DNA of 64,000 nt from Rallus limicola (lineage: Eukaryota > Chordata > Aves > Gruiformes > Rallidae): the NCBI GenBank assembly GCA_022605955.1, contig JAKCOZ010000021.1, forward strand, positions 10,770,501 to 10,834,500, in the 5' to 3' direction. This document shows, one piece after another, positions 24,901 through 38,400 of the stretch (position 1 is its first letter; each line of letters opens with the position of its first letter). The notes below the pieces were generated by a model. The model did not search any database, was not told the origin of the DNA, and saw only the letters and a program-made list of their open reading frames with translations. Both the position numbers and the translations under genes were made by a program.

Positions 24901-27900
24901 TTTTTCCAGTTCCTCTAGCCCCATTGATACATAGTAAGAAAACATCACTCAGACCAATCAGGTGTAGTGCAGACCTACCCTTGGGTCTACTGTGGAAAAC
25001 AGAGCTTGCCTCTTTAGTACTAAGGTTTCTCTTTCATTCCCAGGAATATACACATTCCAAAAGCATGGGATGGTGCGTGTTGGAGGCAGAAGTAACAGTG
25101 AAGTTCTGAAGTGGTTCAACTTGAGGGAGCTGAGGAAGAAATGTGAATTTCGAAGCAACTTGCCACTGCATCTCCGCAGAGCCTATATGACTGTATGTGC
25201 AGATTTTAGTGGAAATGATGGGACTGGGTTGCTTGTGCATTGGAGGAGCTAACTAAACTTCCTCCACATCTGTTCTTCCACCTTATGTTACACTGAAGTC
25301 AGCCTTGTCATTCTTCTGTCCTTGTTCCTTTATCAGTTTCTTGTCCTGTTTTTTCTGAGCTGTGTTTCTCTGAGAATGATGATGCCTCCCTTCTCTTTAT
25401 TATGAGCTAGACAGCCAGTGAGATGAAACAAGCTGAGCAGGAGCTCCATGAAGGAGCGAAGCACTTGGAGTGTACAACATATGGAGTTCTGCATGAGCGC
25501 CACTTGGAATCCTGCATTGCGCCTCAGCACTGGGACAGTCTGATGAGTGGTCTGGTAAGAGAGGTCCTTTTCTTCTGAGTAAAGCAGTCCCAATGTCAGA
25601 GGTTCCCCAAACACGGTTCTCTTTAACATCGTTTGTCTACTAGGAAAGCAAGGGAGTGAATAGCAAGCTGTGCCCAGTGACAGCAGTCTAGACCGGGAGG
25701 GGTAGGCAGGGGCTTTACATTTTGCTCCTTTAAACTGATAAATCATCTTTATCAGCGTAAAAACATAAGTGCCTAAAGGAAAGCCTCGTGAACTGAAGGG
25801 GAGTAGGGATGGTCTTTTTGAAGATCTGAGGCTGCTCAGGCTTCCTAGCTCTGGGGCATCTCAGGGGTCTTGTCCTAAGTGCCTGCTGCAACAAGGTTCT
25901 GCTTTGGCAGTGCTTAGGTTCTGCTTTGGCAGCATCCTAAGATTCTGAAGTTCGACAGGCCTGACTGATTTGACTTTCCTTATATTAGGATGATGAGAAG
26001 TTTTACTACAGTGCTTCACGACACTCAGTGATTCTGGAGTGGCTGGGCCTTGGTGTAACTTTCTTCACCCAGAACGTTGCTGAGAACCCAGGTAAAAAAA
26101 ATAAGATACCTCCCCCGGCCCCCTCCCCCTGCCATCCTCTCTGGGTGTGCTGGCTGGAGCAGTGTGTCTGTGCCAGAAAGGAGACACTGCTACTAAACAG
26201 GTGCTAAGAGATGTGTGATATTGTAAGGTAGCGGAAAGAAGATTAACCTTGATTTCCATGTAGTGATCTTACTGCTGCACTGTATCACATGCAGTAAGCC
26301 ATGGCTGTGGCTTACTGCATGTGACTGGTGACTCTTACAGGTGGTCAGCAGGAGGGAGAGGAGGAGGAAGGTGAAGCGGAAGAGGAGCTTTTGGAAATCC
26401 CGGAGGAAGCTGACCTGATTCAAGCTGACAGAGTGCTTGAGGATGAAGAGGCAGTGAAGCCTCAGAGAAGGAAGGAGGAAGAGCACAGAGCTGTTCACGA
26501 ACTGGCCAGTGTGCTGTTGGCTATGAAGCTGCAGGACCAGGAAGAAGGAACAGCCTACCCGCAAGAGAAGGATGTGCAGTGGGAGGTAACTGCAGGTTCT
26601 GCTTGATTGTGTGAAGAATAACATGGGGATGCTTATGTACAAGAATCTTTGTACTGTACATGCTCATTGGGGTCTTTTTTTCTACAGGTAACTCCTGCCC
26701 AAAGGAAGAAAATGAAACAGAGAATGAAGGTTGAGCTCCGGAAACTGAATGCAATGACAGAATCAGAGGCTGAGGCTATCCAGGATGTGTGGCAACTTGA
26801 TCTGAGCTCCCGCTGGAGGCTTTACAGGTGACAACACTATTTTGCAGGGTCTCTCAGGCACATGTTTCTAGAACTGTTCAGTTCACAAACTCTTTCTGTC
26901 AAGCCACAGTGTTTCTGTCCGTATCTGTTCAGCTCCTTATTTGAACATGCCTATTCGTGCCTTCCCCTGTATTGCATTGGCAATGCTGTCATCTCCACTG
27001 TGTGTTTGGGACTGTGTACAGAGGGGAATCACCTCTTGCCCAAATCTACACAGTAGATTTTGAACTGAATCTGCTCAGAACTTCAGATCACTGTGCTGTT
27101 CCTCTTGCTGTGTGTGATAATGGCATTTTCTCCTCAGGTTTTGGCTGCAGACCTATCAGGGGTTTATTCGACAGAGGATTCTGCAGCATGAACGGCAGTA
27201 TCAGGCTGCAGCGGGAAGGCTGATGGAACTGAAGCAGCAGGAAGATCTCTGCATTCTCAAGGAAGCCCAAGTGGTGGGGATGACAACTACAGGTGCATGG
27301 GAGTTGGGAAGCAAACCAGTACAGCACTGTATTCAGTAATGGCTAAAGGCCCTTGTTGCCAAAAGATCAGGACCATATGCTGCTTGACAACATGGGTCAG
27401 GCTTTGCATTAGTCTGCAGGCTTCTTGACCTTTGCAAATGCAGCTATTGTGTGAGTTGTCAATTACATGAGCAGTTTCTCTGTGCTCTCACACTCCCTCC
27501 ATCTTGAGCAGCATTCTTCTAATAGAAATGCTCCACTTTTTATGTCTGAGTAAAGCACAGCTAGTAGCTGCACTGCTATCCCACATCACCTGTTGGCTAA
27601 AGATCATTGTAATACAGCCCTTGGAAGAGACATTTTTAGTTTTATTTCTGTGTTGATCAATGTATTGAGTATGTATCTTATGTCTGAAGAGAGTGTCAGG
27701 AAAGGGCCAAGGCTGGCATGTGACTGATCCCCACCCGCCTTCCCTAATAACTCTTCATTTAGAAGTTACCCTTGGTATGGGGCTGGTTTAAAGTTCAAAA
27801 AACTGCCTTGAAATGAGAAGTCTTGGGAAGCACCCCAGCCTTTCCTGGGGCACAGCTTACTCCTCTCTCTGAAAACTCTTGCCATGCTGCCTGCATGTAA

Positions 27901-30900
27901 TTATGTTCCGCTAAGGTTTATTTTCTCTCCTTGCTCAGGTGCTGCCAAATACCGTCAGATCTTGCAAAAATTAGAGCCACGGATTATCATTGTAGAAGAG
28001 GCAGCAGAGGTGCTTGAGGCTCACACCATTACTACTCTGAGTAAAGCCTGCCAGCATCTCATCCTCATTGGAGATCACCAGCAGGTAACATCCCTGACTA
28101 AAGCCTCTAACTGTTGTGCAAATGAACTAGAACCTTTTAACGGAAGGCAATATTCAAAGGGTTGCCAGGACTTACTGCTTGCTCCTAGCTTCCACAGACA
28201 CCACAGGTCCTGTCTCTGGTAGGTTTGGAGTAGAGCTCCTGTGAGACTTGCCTTTTAGTTTAACCAATGTGATTTTACCTGTACTTGTATCTGCTTCAGC
28301 TCTGAGTGCATTTAACTTTGATATTTAGCACATCTGCAAGAATCCAGTCCTGGCTTGTCTATGGGGGACCAGTCACAGAGAAAGAGACGAGAGAAAAATC
28401 TCACTAATACATAGGAAAAGTGTTAAAACATGGACCTTCTCTCCCTTCTCTTTCAGCTGCGGCCTAGCACAAATGTATTTGACCTGGCCAAGAACTTCAA
28501 TCTGGAAGTCTCTCTCTTTGAACGGCTGGTGAAAGTCAACTTCCCCTTTGTCCGTCTGAAATACCAAGTGAGGAAGAGCTATAAGCCCTCTCCATTTTGT
28601 TTGCATTTGGGTTAAGCTTGTAGTACACTTTCTTTTCTTTTAGGCTGCTAAGAGCTGAAATAGAGAATGTGCTGTTTCATTCCCAAGAAGAATGCTAAGA
28701 GCTGTCAAACTGCCACAAACAGTGTTGTGGTGTATTTCCAATTATTCCTTGATGTTGTCCACAGCACTGTGGTTCCCATGTGCTTTAGTGCTATGAACAT
28801 AGCTTATTGTGACACCTGAAACTTCCAGAACTCTGGAGGCTGGCAGCCCAAGTCTTCTCAGGCTGCTTCCTTCTAAATGGCTATAATCCTTTATCTTAGT
28901 ACCTGGCGACATCAATTCTGCCTCCAGAAAGTCCTGTATTAAGACTACCTAGTTAAGGTGAGGTGCTGGGTTGTGTTCTCTACAACAGCATTCTTAGATT
29001 TGCACTGAAATCAGCATTCTTACTACAACCACCTTGCCGAATGACTCTCTTGAAGATACTTAGCCACAGCTCCCTCTGTAATTGCTGGTGGTGGCAGCGA
29101 TGGGCAGGGTGGGAACTGGGAGATGCTCCCTCCTTGAGTCTTGCTGGAAAGACATCCTTGTCTTGTATTCAGCCAGTCTGTACAGGGGAACAACAGAATA
29201 CTGATGGGGAAATGCAGTGCTCCTTCCTCAAGACTGATACAGCTGCTTTGTGTTTCAGCACCGCATGCGTCCTGAAATTGCCCGGCTTCTCAGTCCTCAT
29301 ATATACCAGCATCTGGAGAACCATCCCTCTGTCCTGAAGTATGAAAACATAAAAGTGAGTTTTCAGCAATCCAAGCAACTATTTTTGACCCCTGTTACTG
29401 GCTAAAAAGAGTTTCTGTAAAATACAGTACCCAAGGATTTGGTATCTCAAGTGTTACTAGCACTTAGTCTTTTTTCTACGACCTGAAAAGGTACAGTAGA
29501 AACAACTCTGAAAAATTAGGGAGTAAAGTCATCCACTGGAACTAATTACATACTAGGATACTGAAATGTTATCAATAAGGTGTAATGTGATTAATAAGCT
29601 TAACTTCCTATCTAATGAATACACTATCAAATCACAGAGAAAACTGCCTAAGTGTGTGGTAAATGCATATTGTAGTCTTCTTCTTAGAGTCTTCCTGTCA
29701 AGGGATGATCATGGATGTGGAAACAGGCTGCAGTGACAGAAGCTAAAATTCTGTTTCTGACATTTCTTCCTTGTGTTACAGGGGGTCTTATCTAACCTCT
29801 TCTTTGTGGAACATGACTTTCCTGAGCAAGAGATCCAGGAGGGCAGAAGCCACCAGAACACACACGAGGCCCAGTTTGTAGTGGAACTCTGCAAATACTT
29901 CCTGTATCAGGATTATCTGCCTTCACAGATCACCATTCTCACTACTTACACTGGACAGCTTTTCTGTCTGCGCAAGCTCATGCCAGCCAAGACCTTTGCA
30001 GGTGTGAAGGTTCACGTAGTAGATAAGTACCAGGGAGAAGAGAATGATATTATTCTGCTGTCACTCGTCCGAAGCAACAAAGAGGAGAGAGCTGGGTTCT
30101 TGCAGATCCCTAATCGGATATGTGTAGCATTATCCAGAGCTAAGAAAGGGCTGTATTGCATTGGAAATATGAGAATGCTTGGCAATGTTCCTCTCTGGAG
30201 CAAGATCATTCACACCCTTAGGGAAAATGGTCACATTGGCCGCTCATTGATGCTTTGCTGTCAAAACCACCCCAACACCAAGACGCTGGTATCTACAGCA
30301 GCAGACTTCAGCAAAGTCCCAGAAGGAGGGTGTAGTCGTCCCTGTGAATTTAGGTTGAGTTGCAGCCACGTCTGCACAAGGGTATGCCACCCCTACGACA
30401 CAGAGCACAAGGAGTACCAGTGCCTGAAGCCTTGTCAGAAGGTCCTTTGTGCAGATGGGCACCGCTGTGAACGATCCTGTTATGAGCCCTGTGGACCATG
30501 CATGGTGCTGGTACAGAAAACTATTTCTAAGTGTGGTCACCTGCAGATGGTGCCGTGCTCTGTTCCCGAGAGGGAGTTTCTCTGCCAAGAACCTTGTCAG
30601 AAAATGCTGAGCTGTGGGCATACATGTGACAGCTTCTGTGGTGAGGAATGCACTAAGAAGTGTCCTAAGCTGGTCACAGCCACGCTGAAATGTGGCCACA
30701 ACCAGCAAGTTAAGTGCTGGCTCACTGAGGATACCTGTGAGGAGCCAGTGGAGTGTGATACTAAGTGTTCTGCCACACTGGAGTGCGGTCATGTATGCTC
30801 AGGTTCCTGTTCTACCTGCTTTCAAGGAAGATTTCATAAGCCATGTAGCAGCCCATGCAAGCGCTTCTTGGTCTGCTCCCACAAATGTCGGCAGCCTTGT

Positions 30901-32211
30901 ACTGCAGAGTGCCCTCCCTGTCAGATGGCATGTCAGAACCACTGCATCCACAGTAGGTGTAAAAAGAAATGTGGAGAGCCCTGTTTTCCCTGTGCTGAGC
31001 CATGCGAGTGGCGGTGCCAGCACTACCAGTGTACCAATCTTTGCTCAGAACCATGCAACAGGCCTCGCTGCAATGTACCATGCACTAAGCTACTGGGCTG
31101 TGGTCATCCTTGTGTTGGATTGTGTGGAGAGCCCTGTCCAAATAAGTGCCTCGTTTGTGACCATGAGGAGCTCACCCAGATCTTTTTTGGCTTTGAGGAA
31201 GACCCAGGTGCCCGATTTGTACAGCTTGAAGACTGTGGTCATGTCTTTGAGTCCCAAGGCCTTGACCATTATATGGATGAAGATGATGATGTCATCAAGC
31301 TGAAGCTATGCCCTACGTGTCAGACACCGATCAGAAAGAATCTGAGATATGGTACCATTGTGAAAAGGTGGCTGGATGAGATAGAAAAGGTGAAAAGGAA
31401 AATCCAGGGCCCAGCACAGGAAATTAGGTCTACTGCAAGGAGGCTGAAGACCACACTGGCGATGAATGTTGTTCTGGAGAAGAATCTACCCCATAAGTAC
31501 CTTATGCTACAGGAAAAACTACAAGCTCCTTCTCTCTCTACCAAGAGTATTGGATTAATTGAGAACCAGCTTAACTTCTATAAACGTGTGGCAGACCTAA
31601 GCCAGTCCATGAGCAAAATTGATGTGAATGAGAAGAAATGGGTGAGAAAGCGATTGACTGAAGTCCAGCAGTGGCTGGATCAGCCACGCATCAGTTTTAC
31701 AGGCCAGGAGCTCTCTGACCTGCAGGCCGAGCTCCAGAGGCTGACCTATTTGATGAACCTTCTGGTAAGGTGTAGGATTGGCACCGCCATGCTCCCCCCA
31801 GCACTCAAAGCAGTGCTCGCCAGCGTACGTCAGACCCTGCAAAGCACGGAGAAATTCACGAAGGAGGACGAGGCTGCTGTGAAGCCTTACCTGGAGCAGC
31901 TCTACGCTGCCCTGCCCAGCTCGGGGCTGGGGATCTCGGAGGCCGAGCGGGTGCAGGTGGTCAGCGCCATTGGCTGTCCCCGCGGCCACTGGTTCAAGTG
32001 CAAAAACGGGCACATCTACGTGATTGGGGAGTGCGGGGGGGCCATGGAGAGGAGCAAGTGCCCCGAATGCGATGCGGTGATCGGGGGCACACAACACACC
32101 CTGGACAGCAGCAACAGCCTCGCTCCCGAGATGGACGGGGCGACCCACGCCGCCTGGTCCGACGTGGCCAACAACCTACTCAACTTCGAGGACCTCCGGC
32201 GGCTGCTCTAG
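21166..32211 (+). CDS. ZNFX1: ZNFX1, NFX1-type zinc finger-containing protein 1 (complete)
   Basis: ZNFX1 is an SF1 (UPF1-like) helicase. In mammals it is interferon-induced, sits at mitochondria, senses viral RNA and signals through MAVS. Thirteen exons join in phase to 1968 aa (human about 1918): 21166-21220, 21935-23935, 24680-24811, 25044-25192, 25411-25554, 25989-26091, 26341-26585, 26688-26827, 27138-27292, 27939-28084, 28457-28567, 29259-29354 and 29782-32211. Exon 1 ([12 protein letters not shown]..., phase 1) was chosen because it joins exon 2 as an Asp codon and restores a human-like N-terminus. Seen in order: an RG/Q-rich disordered repeat region (about 85-185); Walker A GPPGTGKT at about 681-688, split between exons 2 and 3; Walker B VEEAAE near 1060; [10 protein letters not shown] and ALSRAKKG near 1238-1280; NFX1-type Cys/His repeats at about 1343-1620; a helical segment; and a C-terminal RZ finger (RGHWFKC...[10 protein letters not shown], about 1891-1930), as in RNF213. 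Confidence 0.97.
21894..21922 (+). repeat. 29-base T homopolymer serving as the ZNFX1 exon 2 polypyrimidine tract
   Basis: The run ends 12 bases before the exon 2 acceptor at 21935. It is unusually long for a polypyrimidine tract. Confidence 0.85.
22144..22437 (+). repeat. Coding minisatellite in ZNFX1 exon 2, four units of 72-75 bp
   Basis: Units start at 22144, 22216, 22291 and 22366. They encode about 24-25 residues each, of the form [16 protein letters not shown] followed by HQGGQAQEG. Unit lengths are multiples of three, so the frame is kept. Human ZNFX1 has an N/R/Q-rich region here but, as I recall it, no such clear repeats. Confidence 0.85.
26285..26324 (+). promoter_or_regulatory. 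17-bp perfect hairpin before ZNFX1 exon 7
   Basis: Arms at 26285-26301 and 26308-26324 are exact reverse complements, with a 6-base loop (tggctg). The structure ends 16 bases before the exon 7 acceptor at 26341. It would cover the usual branch-point zone if it folds in the pre-mRNA. Confidence 0.6.
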
Positions 32212-32266
32212 CAGGCCGCCCGCCCCTTTGTTGTCCCCGCCCCCGCCGCTGGCTCTCCCCGTAGCT

Positions 32267-32272
32267 AATAAA
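32267..32272 (+). terminator. ZNFX1 poly(A) signal AATAAA
   Basis: This canonical signal lies only 56 bases past the ZNFX1 stop codon, giving a very short 3' UTR. Confidence 0.85.
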
Positions 32273-32284
32273 GGTGTCGGTGGG

Positions 32285-32458
32285 CATGGCGTGTCTCCTC
32301 TGTCGGGGCGGGGCGGGGCGGGGAACGGCAGCGGGAAGGACCGCGGGCACAGGCGGGGCCCCGCCGATGCTGCCGTGACCCGGAACAGGATGTAGCGCGC
32401 AGCAGGTCGCCGGGCGGCCGCGACGTCGCGGTGTCCGACGGCAGCGGGTCCCGCAGCC
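32285..32458 (+). promoter_or_regulatory. CCNDBP1 promoter and 5' UTR, GC-box rich
   Basis: Tandem GC boxes (ggggcggggcggggcgggg) lie at about 32304-32322, and a CRE-like gacgtcg at about 32422. They are squeezed between the ZNFX1 poly(A) signal and the CCNDBP1 start codon. The transcription start is inferred. Confidence 0.6.
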
Positions 32459-35400
32459 ATGGAGGCGCGGGAGCCGCTGCGGGACCTGCGCGGCGCGCTG
32501 CGTGCTGTGCTGGCGCGGGTTCGAGGTGGGGACGGGGACCGGGGCCGGGCGGGGGCCGGGCCGAGTCTCCGCTGGCTGAGGTCTCTCTCTGCCTTTACAG
32601 AGGGCGAGCCGGGCGAGGGCCGCGAGCCGTTCGAGCTGCCGCGCTTCTGGGACGCCCTAGGTACGGCGAGGGGAGCGACGGGGGCCGGGCCGGGGCAGGG
32701 AGGGGGGACCGGAGCGGCCGACGCTGGGCCAGGGCAGGGCGAGGGGGAGCGGCCGGCGTCGGGCCGGGACAGGACCGGGCGGCAGGGCGGGGCAGCCCAG
32801 GGGGGCCGCTTCGGGCTGTGGCGGCGACGGAATCCGCGGTGCGGGTGGGATCTGCCGTGCAGGGCTCAGTTTCGGGGCGAAGTCCCCGCGGGGCCCGGGC
32901 CGGGGCGGGTGCGCTCGCTCTCCGCTCCAGGGCGGTGGCAGAGCCGCGGTCAGAGCCTCTCAGCGCGGCCTGGTGAAGGTGTCACGGTGCAGGACGCAAA
33001 GCGGGGCTGTGGGTAGTGCTGCTGGCTACGTGGGAAAAGCTGCAGCACCCAGGAAAAACGTGGACATAGGGGGTGTGTGGCACGTGTACACATATACACT
33101 GCGGGGTTTTTCTCCTCCTGGAATTCCGGGTATGGCTTTGTGTTGCTTGGAAAGAAGGAGCAGTAATCGAGTGGTAGGGTGAAGCGGTATCCGGGTGTCT
33201 CTCATCCAGCTGCCCTGTGCTTTTATCTTTTACCCAAGTTCCTTTCTGTTCTTTTTAAACCCGTTGCATCCCTTCTAGATCAGACGTTCAAAGTAACGTC
33301 ACAGGAAGCTACAAAGCTGAGTCTGGCGTTCTCCAGGCCTCCACTGACTTCAGCAGAGGTGAGCGACTCCCCCCCAGACTGTGAAACGCCAGTGTGTGTG
33401 ACAAGCTTGGGGTGTCTCTTGCATTACCTGGTGGCCACAAAGTCACATGGTTCAGCGCAGACAAGGGATGTCGGTGTGGGTTATGCATTGGCAAGTGCAT
33501 TAATCCGATTCTAGAATTGCCCAGAGAACTAAGTTCTGAAAGTTAGGGAGCCATGAGATAGAAATATCCTTACGTTCTTCAGTGTATACAGCTGGTAGGG
33601 ACGGGATATTGGACAATCCAGCCCTTAGGTCTGACAAAGAATAAGTGGTTTTGCTGTTAATTGAGCAAAGTTTCCCGCCTGTGTTTGATGGAGAAAAAAT
33701 AAAAAGACAGACCTCTAGTTGAGAGGTTTTCTCTGATGCATGACCACCACAGCAGGGCATGTTTTGTTACAAAATCATGATGTGGCTTGTGATGTATGCA
33801 GCTTGCTTAGTGTACCACCTTCTTGTGCTGTATTTGTTTCTCAAGCAAGACAGCCATTACTGTGCTTCCCTTTTCTCAAGTCAATGTGATTGCTTAGGAA
33901 ACTTTCTAACCATGGTGCAGCCATGTGCTACTCGTGGTGAATCCTTTGCCTGTCCCTTTTCAGGATTGCCGGAAGCTGAGTGAAGATGTCCAAAATGCCA
34001 TTCTTGCAGTTGCCACCGTGTACTACTGGCTCCCCAAGGGCCAAGGTGAGCTAGTAACAGCAGGGCAGGCATCACTGCAGAGGGTGGTGGATCTTTCACC
34101 ACTATATCAAAGCATGCATTATTTCAGAGCCTAGTATGAGATCTGGCATCTGTGGGGCAGCAAGTTGTTGTGAGCAGGTAGTCCCATTATCAAGTGTTCA
34201 GTAGAGTTGCAGTGTTTTTATGAGTGAACCACTGGTTTGTCTACTCATGCAGATTTCCAATGGTGACAGTGTGATAACGTAGGAAGTTGTATAGTTGATT
34301 GAGCATTCATATTTATAAAGTATTGAGATCATTGTCCAAAGTACTTTTGGAACTGGGAAACACATTTATCCCTTAAAATACCTATAAGGTCATTTACAGT
34401 GTATCCACAGAGATCTGTTGGTGTGTTGATCTTCAGTTGTCTCTTTCTGTTGGTGTTGACTTTGTGGTAACTTTCTTGCTCTTTCTCCCTCTTAACCAGG
34501 TACTACTCTACGGAAGATGGTACGAGATGCTACCACTGAAGTAGTAGAAGGAATGATCCAACTTACAGAAACAATTCTCAGTGCTCCATTGGAGAGGTAG
34601 TAATTTTCCTGAAAAAAAAAGGAAGAAACAGCTACAAATGTACTTGTTAGGAAGCAGCAAGTGCAGACTGCTTCGTGGTGGGGGGGTGCAGAAGCAGAGA
34701 GCATTGCTGTGGGGCAGTGGCCCTGTCCCCCAGTGTCTGAGTGAGCATAGCAGTGCTGGTGAGGGTAGTTGAGAGTCCAGATCATCAGACAAACCCATAG
34801 CAATGTGGACAGGCTGGAAAGTCAGGTCAGCAAGTCAAGGTCAGGTCCAGAGAGAGTGACCAGCATCAGACACTGTCTGGTGATGGCCCAGCTGGGTCTG
34901 AAGTGAAGGCAGGATGTCAGATCGATGGGTCAGGATCCAGGTCAGAATCAAGGGGGTACGAGATTGGGTGCAGACCTGAGTCCTGCACAGCTGTGATGTG
35001 GCACAAACAGGGCCCAGTGGAAGAACCTTGGGGTAAAGGAACCTCCTAGGGTAAGGAAGGTTCTCTCACTTCCAGCTTTCTCCACAATACCTCCTGGCAG
35101 GGAAGGAGCTGATCGTGTACTTGGCCAGCTAAACTGGGAGGGTGGAATAGACATACGCTTGAGGTCCTGACAGTACTCCCTTGTCCCTGGGACTGAGTTG
35201 GGTGCATTTGTCTACATGGAGGATAAATTTTCATCCTGTCTGCAGCAAGGAAAGATGCTGGGAGCAGGGTTCTCATGAAGGTGCTGAATGGCACTTGCAC
35301 TGTTCAGCAGATTTTGCTCTTGGAGTGAACTGTCATATGCAATGTTTGTGTGACTTTAGAAAGTTAGTTATTGGATTGCTATTGATTGCTGCTGCTTTTT

Positions 35401-38400
35401 ACTGATTACACACTACTGCCCTTAGGCAGTGGTCAGCAATCTCTAATACAGGCTTCTGATGTGCATAGGTTCTGCAGGTTTAATATGCCTAAGCATTTTG
35501 GGAGGCCTTTGTGAGAAGCTCCTGCTTCTTATTCCACCAAATAATTAAACTCAGTAGGAGCCACTGCTTCATGCTTTACACGGGCTCAAGATGCTAGACA
35601 AGCTGGTTGGTGACATCTTCCCAGCAGAGCTTCTCTTAGTGTTCATTATCTTTGGTGCAGACAATAAGAACAATCTAGCAGAGGGGTGTCATTGAGTCTA
35701 ACTTTGAGGGGCTTTGTTTTGTTTCAGTTTGACTCAGGAGCAGCTTATTTCAACTGGTGGTGTGTGGGAGGCATGTGAGCAAGTGTCCAACCTGCCACGA
35801 GGTGAGTAGTGTATATGGAGAACAGCAGAACTAGGATGTGCTGTCTAGGAATATCAGTAGCCCTTGCAGGGGGGGATTCAAGCTAGTACAATTAAGGCTC
35901 ACTCATTCTGCAGAACTTGACAATCTTTGAAATGTCTGAGCTTGGAAGCCATGACAGATTCTTTGCATGGCAGCAGTGCAGCTCAGAGCTCTGCAAAAAA
36001 AACCAGGGTCCTTTGATCTCAAGATCTTATGATCACAAGCCTAGATGAACGTTGTTGCAAGCTGATTTGAATCAGTGCAGTGCCAGTTTTCATCCTTTTG
36101 CTTTTGCAGATAACCAGGCAGCAGTTGCATCAGCTCTGGCTGCGTGTCTAGGTGTGGTCAAGGATGCTCTGGAGGAGATGGAACATGTAAGGAAGCCCCT
36201 AAGCCTTTGATGACCACGCAGTGATGGATTGCAGTGATGGTCCAATGAGGGAATACAGGGATTGGTTTATATACTGGCATTGATTTATAATTGTTCTGAG
36301 TTAGATTATGTATAATGCCTGGATCTTAAGGAGTTTTTAAACTCGAGCCTGGTTTACTTTATGTAAAGGTTTCCATAAAGCCATGTCCTGAATGTCTGTG
36401 TGGGGAGTGGTGGGGCGGTGTAGGTTGATATAAGAATAGTGCTGTTTGCTCTGTTGGAGTAGTGGATTAGGGTTTTTTTTAAATCCAGTTCTGCTAGGAT
36501 TAACAGAGTATGGGCAGCTGAGATGCTGGTTGGAGGGAGATTCCTCCATTAATTATTTGTATTATTCCTAGATGATATTTTCCCTTTCATACTGGGTATT
36601 GCTGGGATAGATGTTGGGCTCTGGGTTTTCAGTGAATCTGTGTTCTCAGGCTCTGGCAGAAGGGCAAGACCCTTACAGTGACATCATGGAAGATGAAGAG
36701 CTGGGCTTTCGGGGCAACAGAGATACATATTGGTCAGAAGCTGACCGGAAGCTACTTAGCTCCTGCATGGGATTAATGAAGGCTTCTAAAGCTTGCCTGA
36801 AGAAGGTCTTGGGTGCAGTGAAGGCTTACGGCAAAGCTGATGCTCCAGAGCAGATTGCTCAGCTGGATGATCTTGCAGACATTGCTAATGAGATCAGTCC
36901 AAGGTAAGCAGGTCTCTCCCCAGGCTGCTTTTTGCTCTAGGGCAGTCCCCATCTTTCTTGAGGCCTAGAGAATGGAATAGGTGAACCTTTATGATGTTGA
37001 AGCCGTGAACAGGTGGTGGAAGCAGGTGTGGTGGGAAGACACTTATGGCATATCTGTTGATAGTTGTGCAAGTTAGGAGAGGAGCATATGTTGCAGCTTG
37101 GGGTGGGGCTGTGGCTGTGTGTCACTGAGTGGTGCACAGATGACAGAAGGCTGTGGGAAGCATCCCACGGGTATGACTGATGTCTCCTTGTCATGTGCTG
37201 CTGTTCCTGACTTACATTCAGGGTGGGTGTAGCTTTGACTGAGATCCACAAGTTGTGCTATCAGGACCTGTCTTCCATTGCTCCCCTCTCTTCTAGTGTT
37301 GATGAGCTGGCACTGAGCATGTATCCACCTGTGAACCAGCTGGCTGTGCGACTCAACGTGAGTACCTACAGCCTGCATGTGGGTCTGCTCGCTTGGCTGT
37401 AGAGATGGGGAAGAAATCAAATTGGAGGGATTATGTGACTGTCAGGGAGAAGTGGGTGTTGCTGACTGTCTCAGTAACATCTTAGGGCTGAAGAGTCCCC
37501 TTTGGTTCTCACACAATTAGCTTCCTTCAGGTGGAAATGCATTCCCCATCTCCACTTCTTCTGGGAAGAGTGGCTGCTTGAGGTTTTGGGTCTGAGTTAT
37601 GATCCATAGAGGCACCCAGTCACAGTACGTCAGGAAAGTGAGCTCAGAGGCTGCTGATACACTGTATCCCTGCTTTCTTCCTTGGGTAATGAAGACTTGC
37701 TCAAGTAAAGTTACGTAAATTAAACATACAAATACAAATTCTGATGGTGAGCATGGTGAAGCAGTGGAATCTCCATCTTTAGCAATACTCAAAATGTGAC
37801 TGGGCAAGGCTCTGAGCAACCTGACTGAACTCACTTTGAGCAGGAGGCTGTGCTAGATGACTCCCAGGAGTCTCTTGCATCATAAATTAAGTATGTATCT
37901 TCTCAGATAGGAGGTTTTTTTTTTTTATTCTTAATTCTGGTTTCATGCCTCTAGACCATGGCTTGATTTTATGGGGTAAAAAAAGAAAGCATTGCTTAAT
38001 ATTAAATTACATTACAGTCAGTCACTTGTAACTTCATGCCTTAATATCAGTTACCAATTTCTATCATGCTTATATTTTTAAAGAAAAAAACAACACTTTA
38101 ATGTGTGCTTTAAAAACCAGCCTGTCTTTACTTACAGCTGTTACAGCCAGCAGTAGGTTGGGAGACACTCCCAGCATGGCAGTGATAGATAACTTCTGCA
38201 TCAGGATCTGTGGCAGTTTTACTCCTCCTGTGTTGGGCACACCTGCCACCCCCCTTTCTTTTCCAGCACTGCTGAGCCCCCTTTTTTCCATGTTTGGCTC
38301 ACTTTGTTTCCCTTTTCCTTTCTAGGCTGCTAAGTTGGCCTCAGTATTAAAGAAAGTCTTGGAGATTACAAAGTGAGTATGAGTTACAGTTTGGTGAGTG

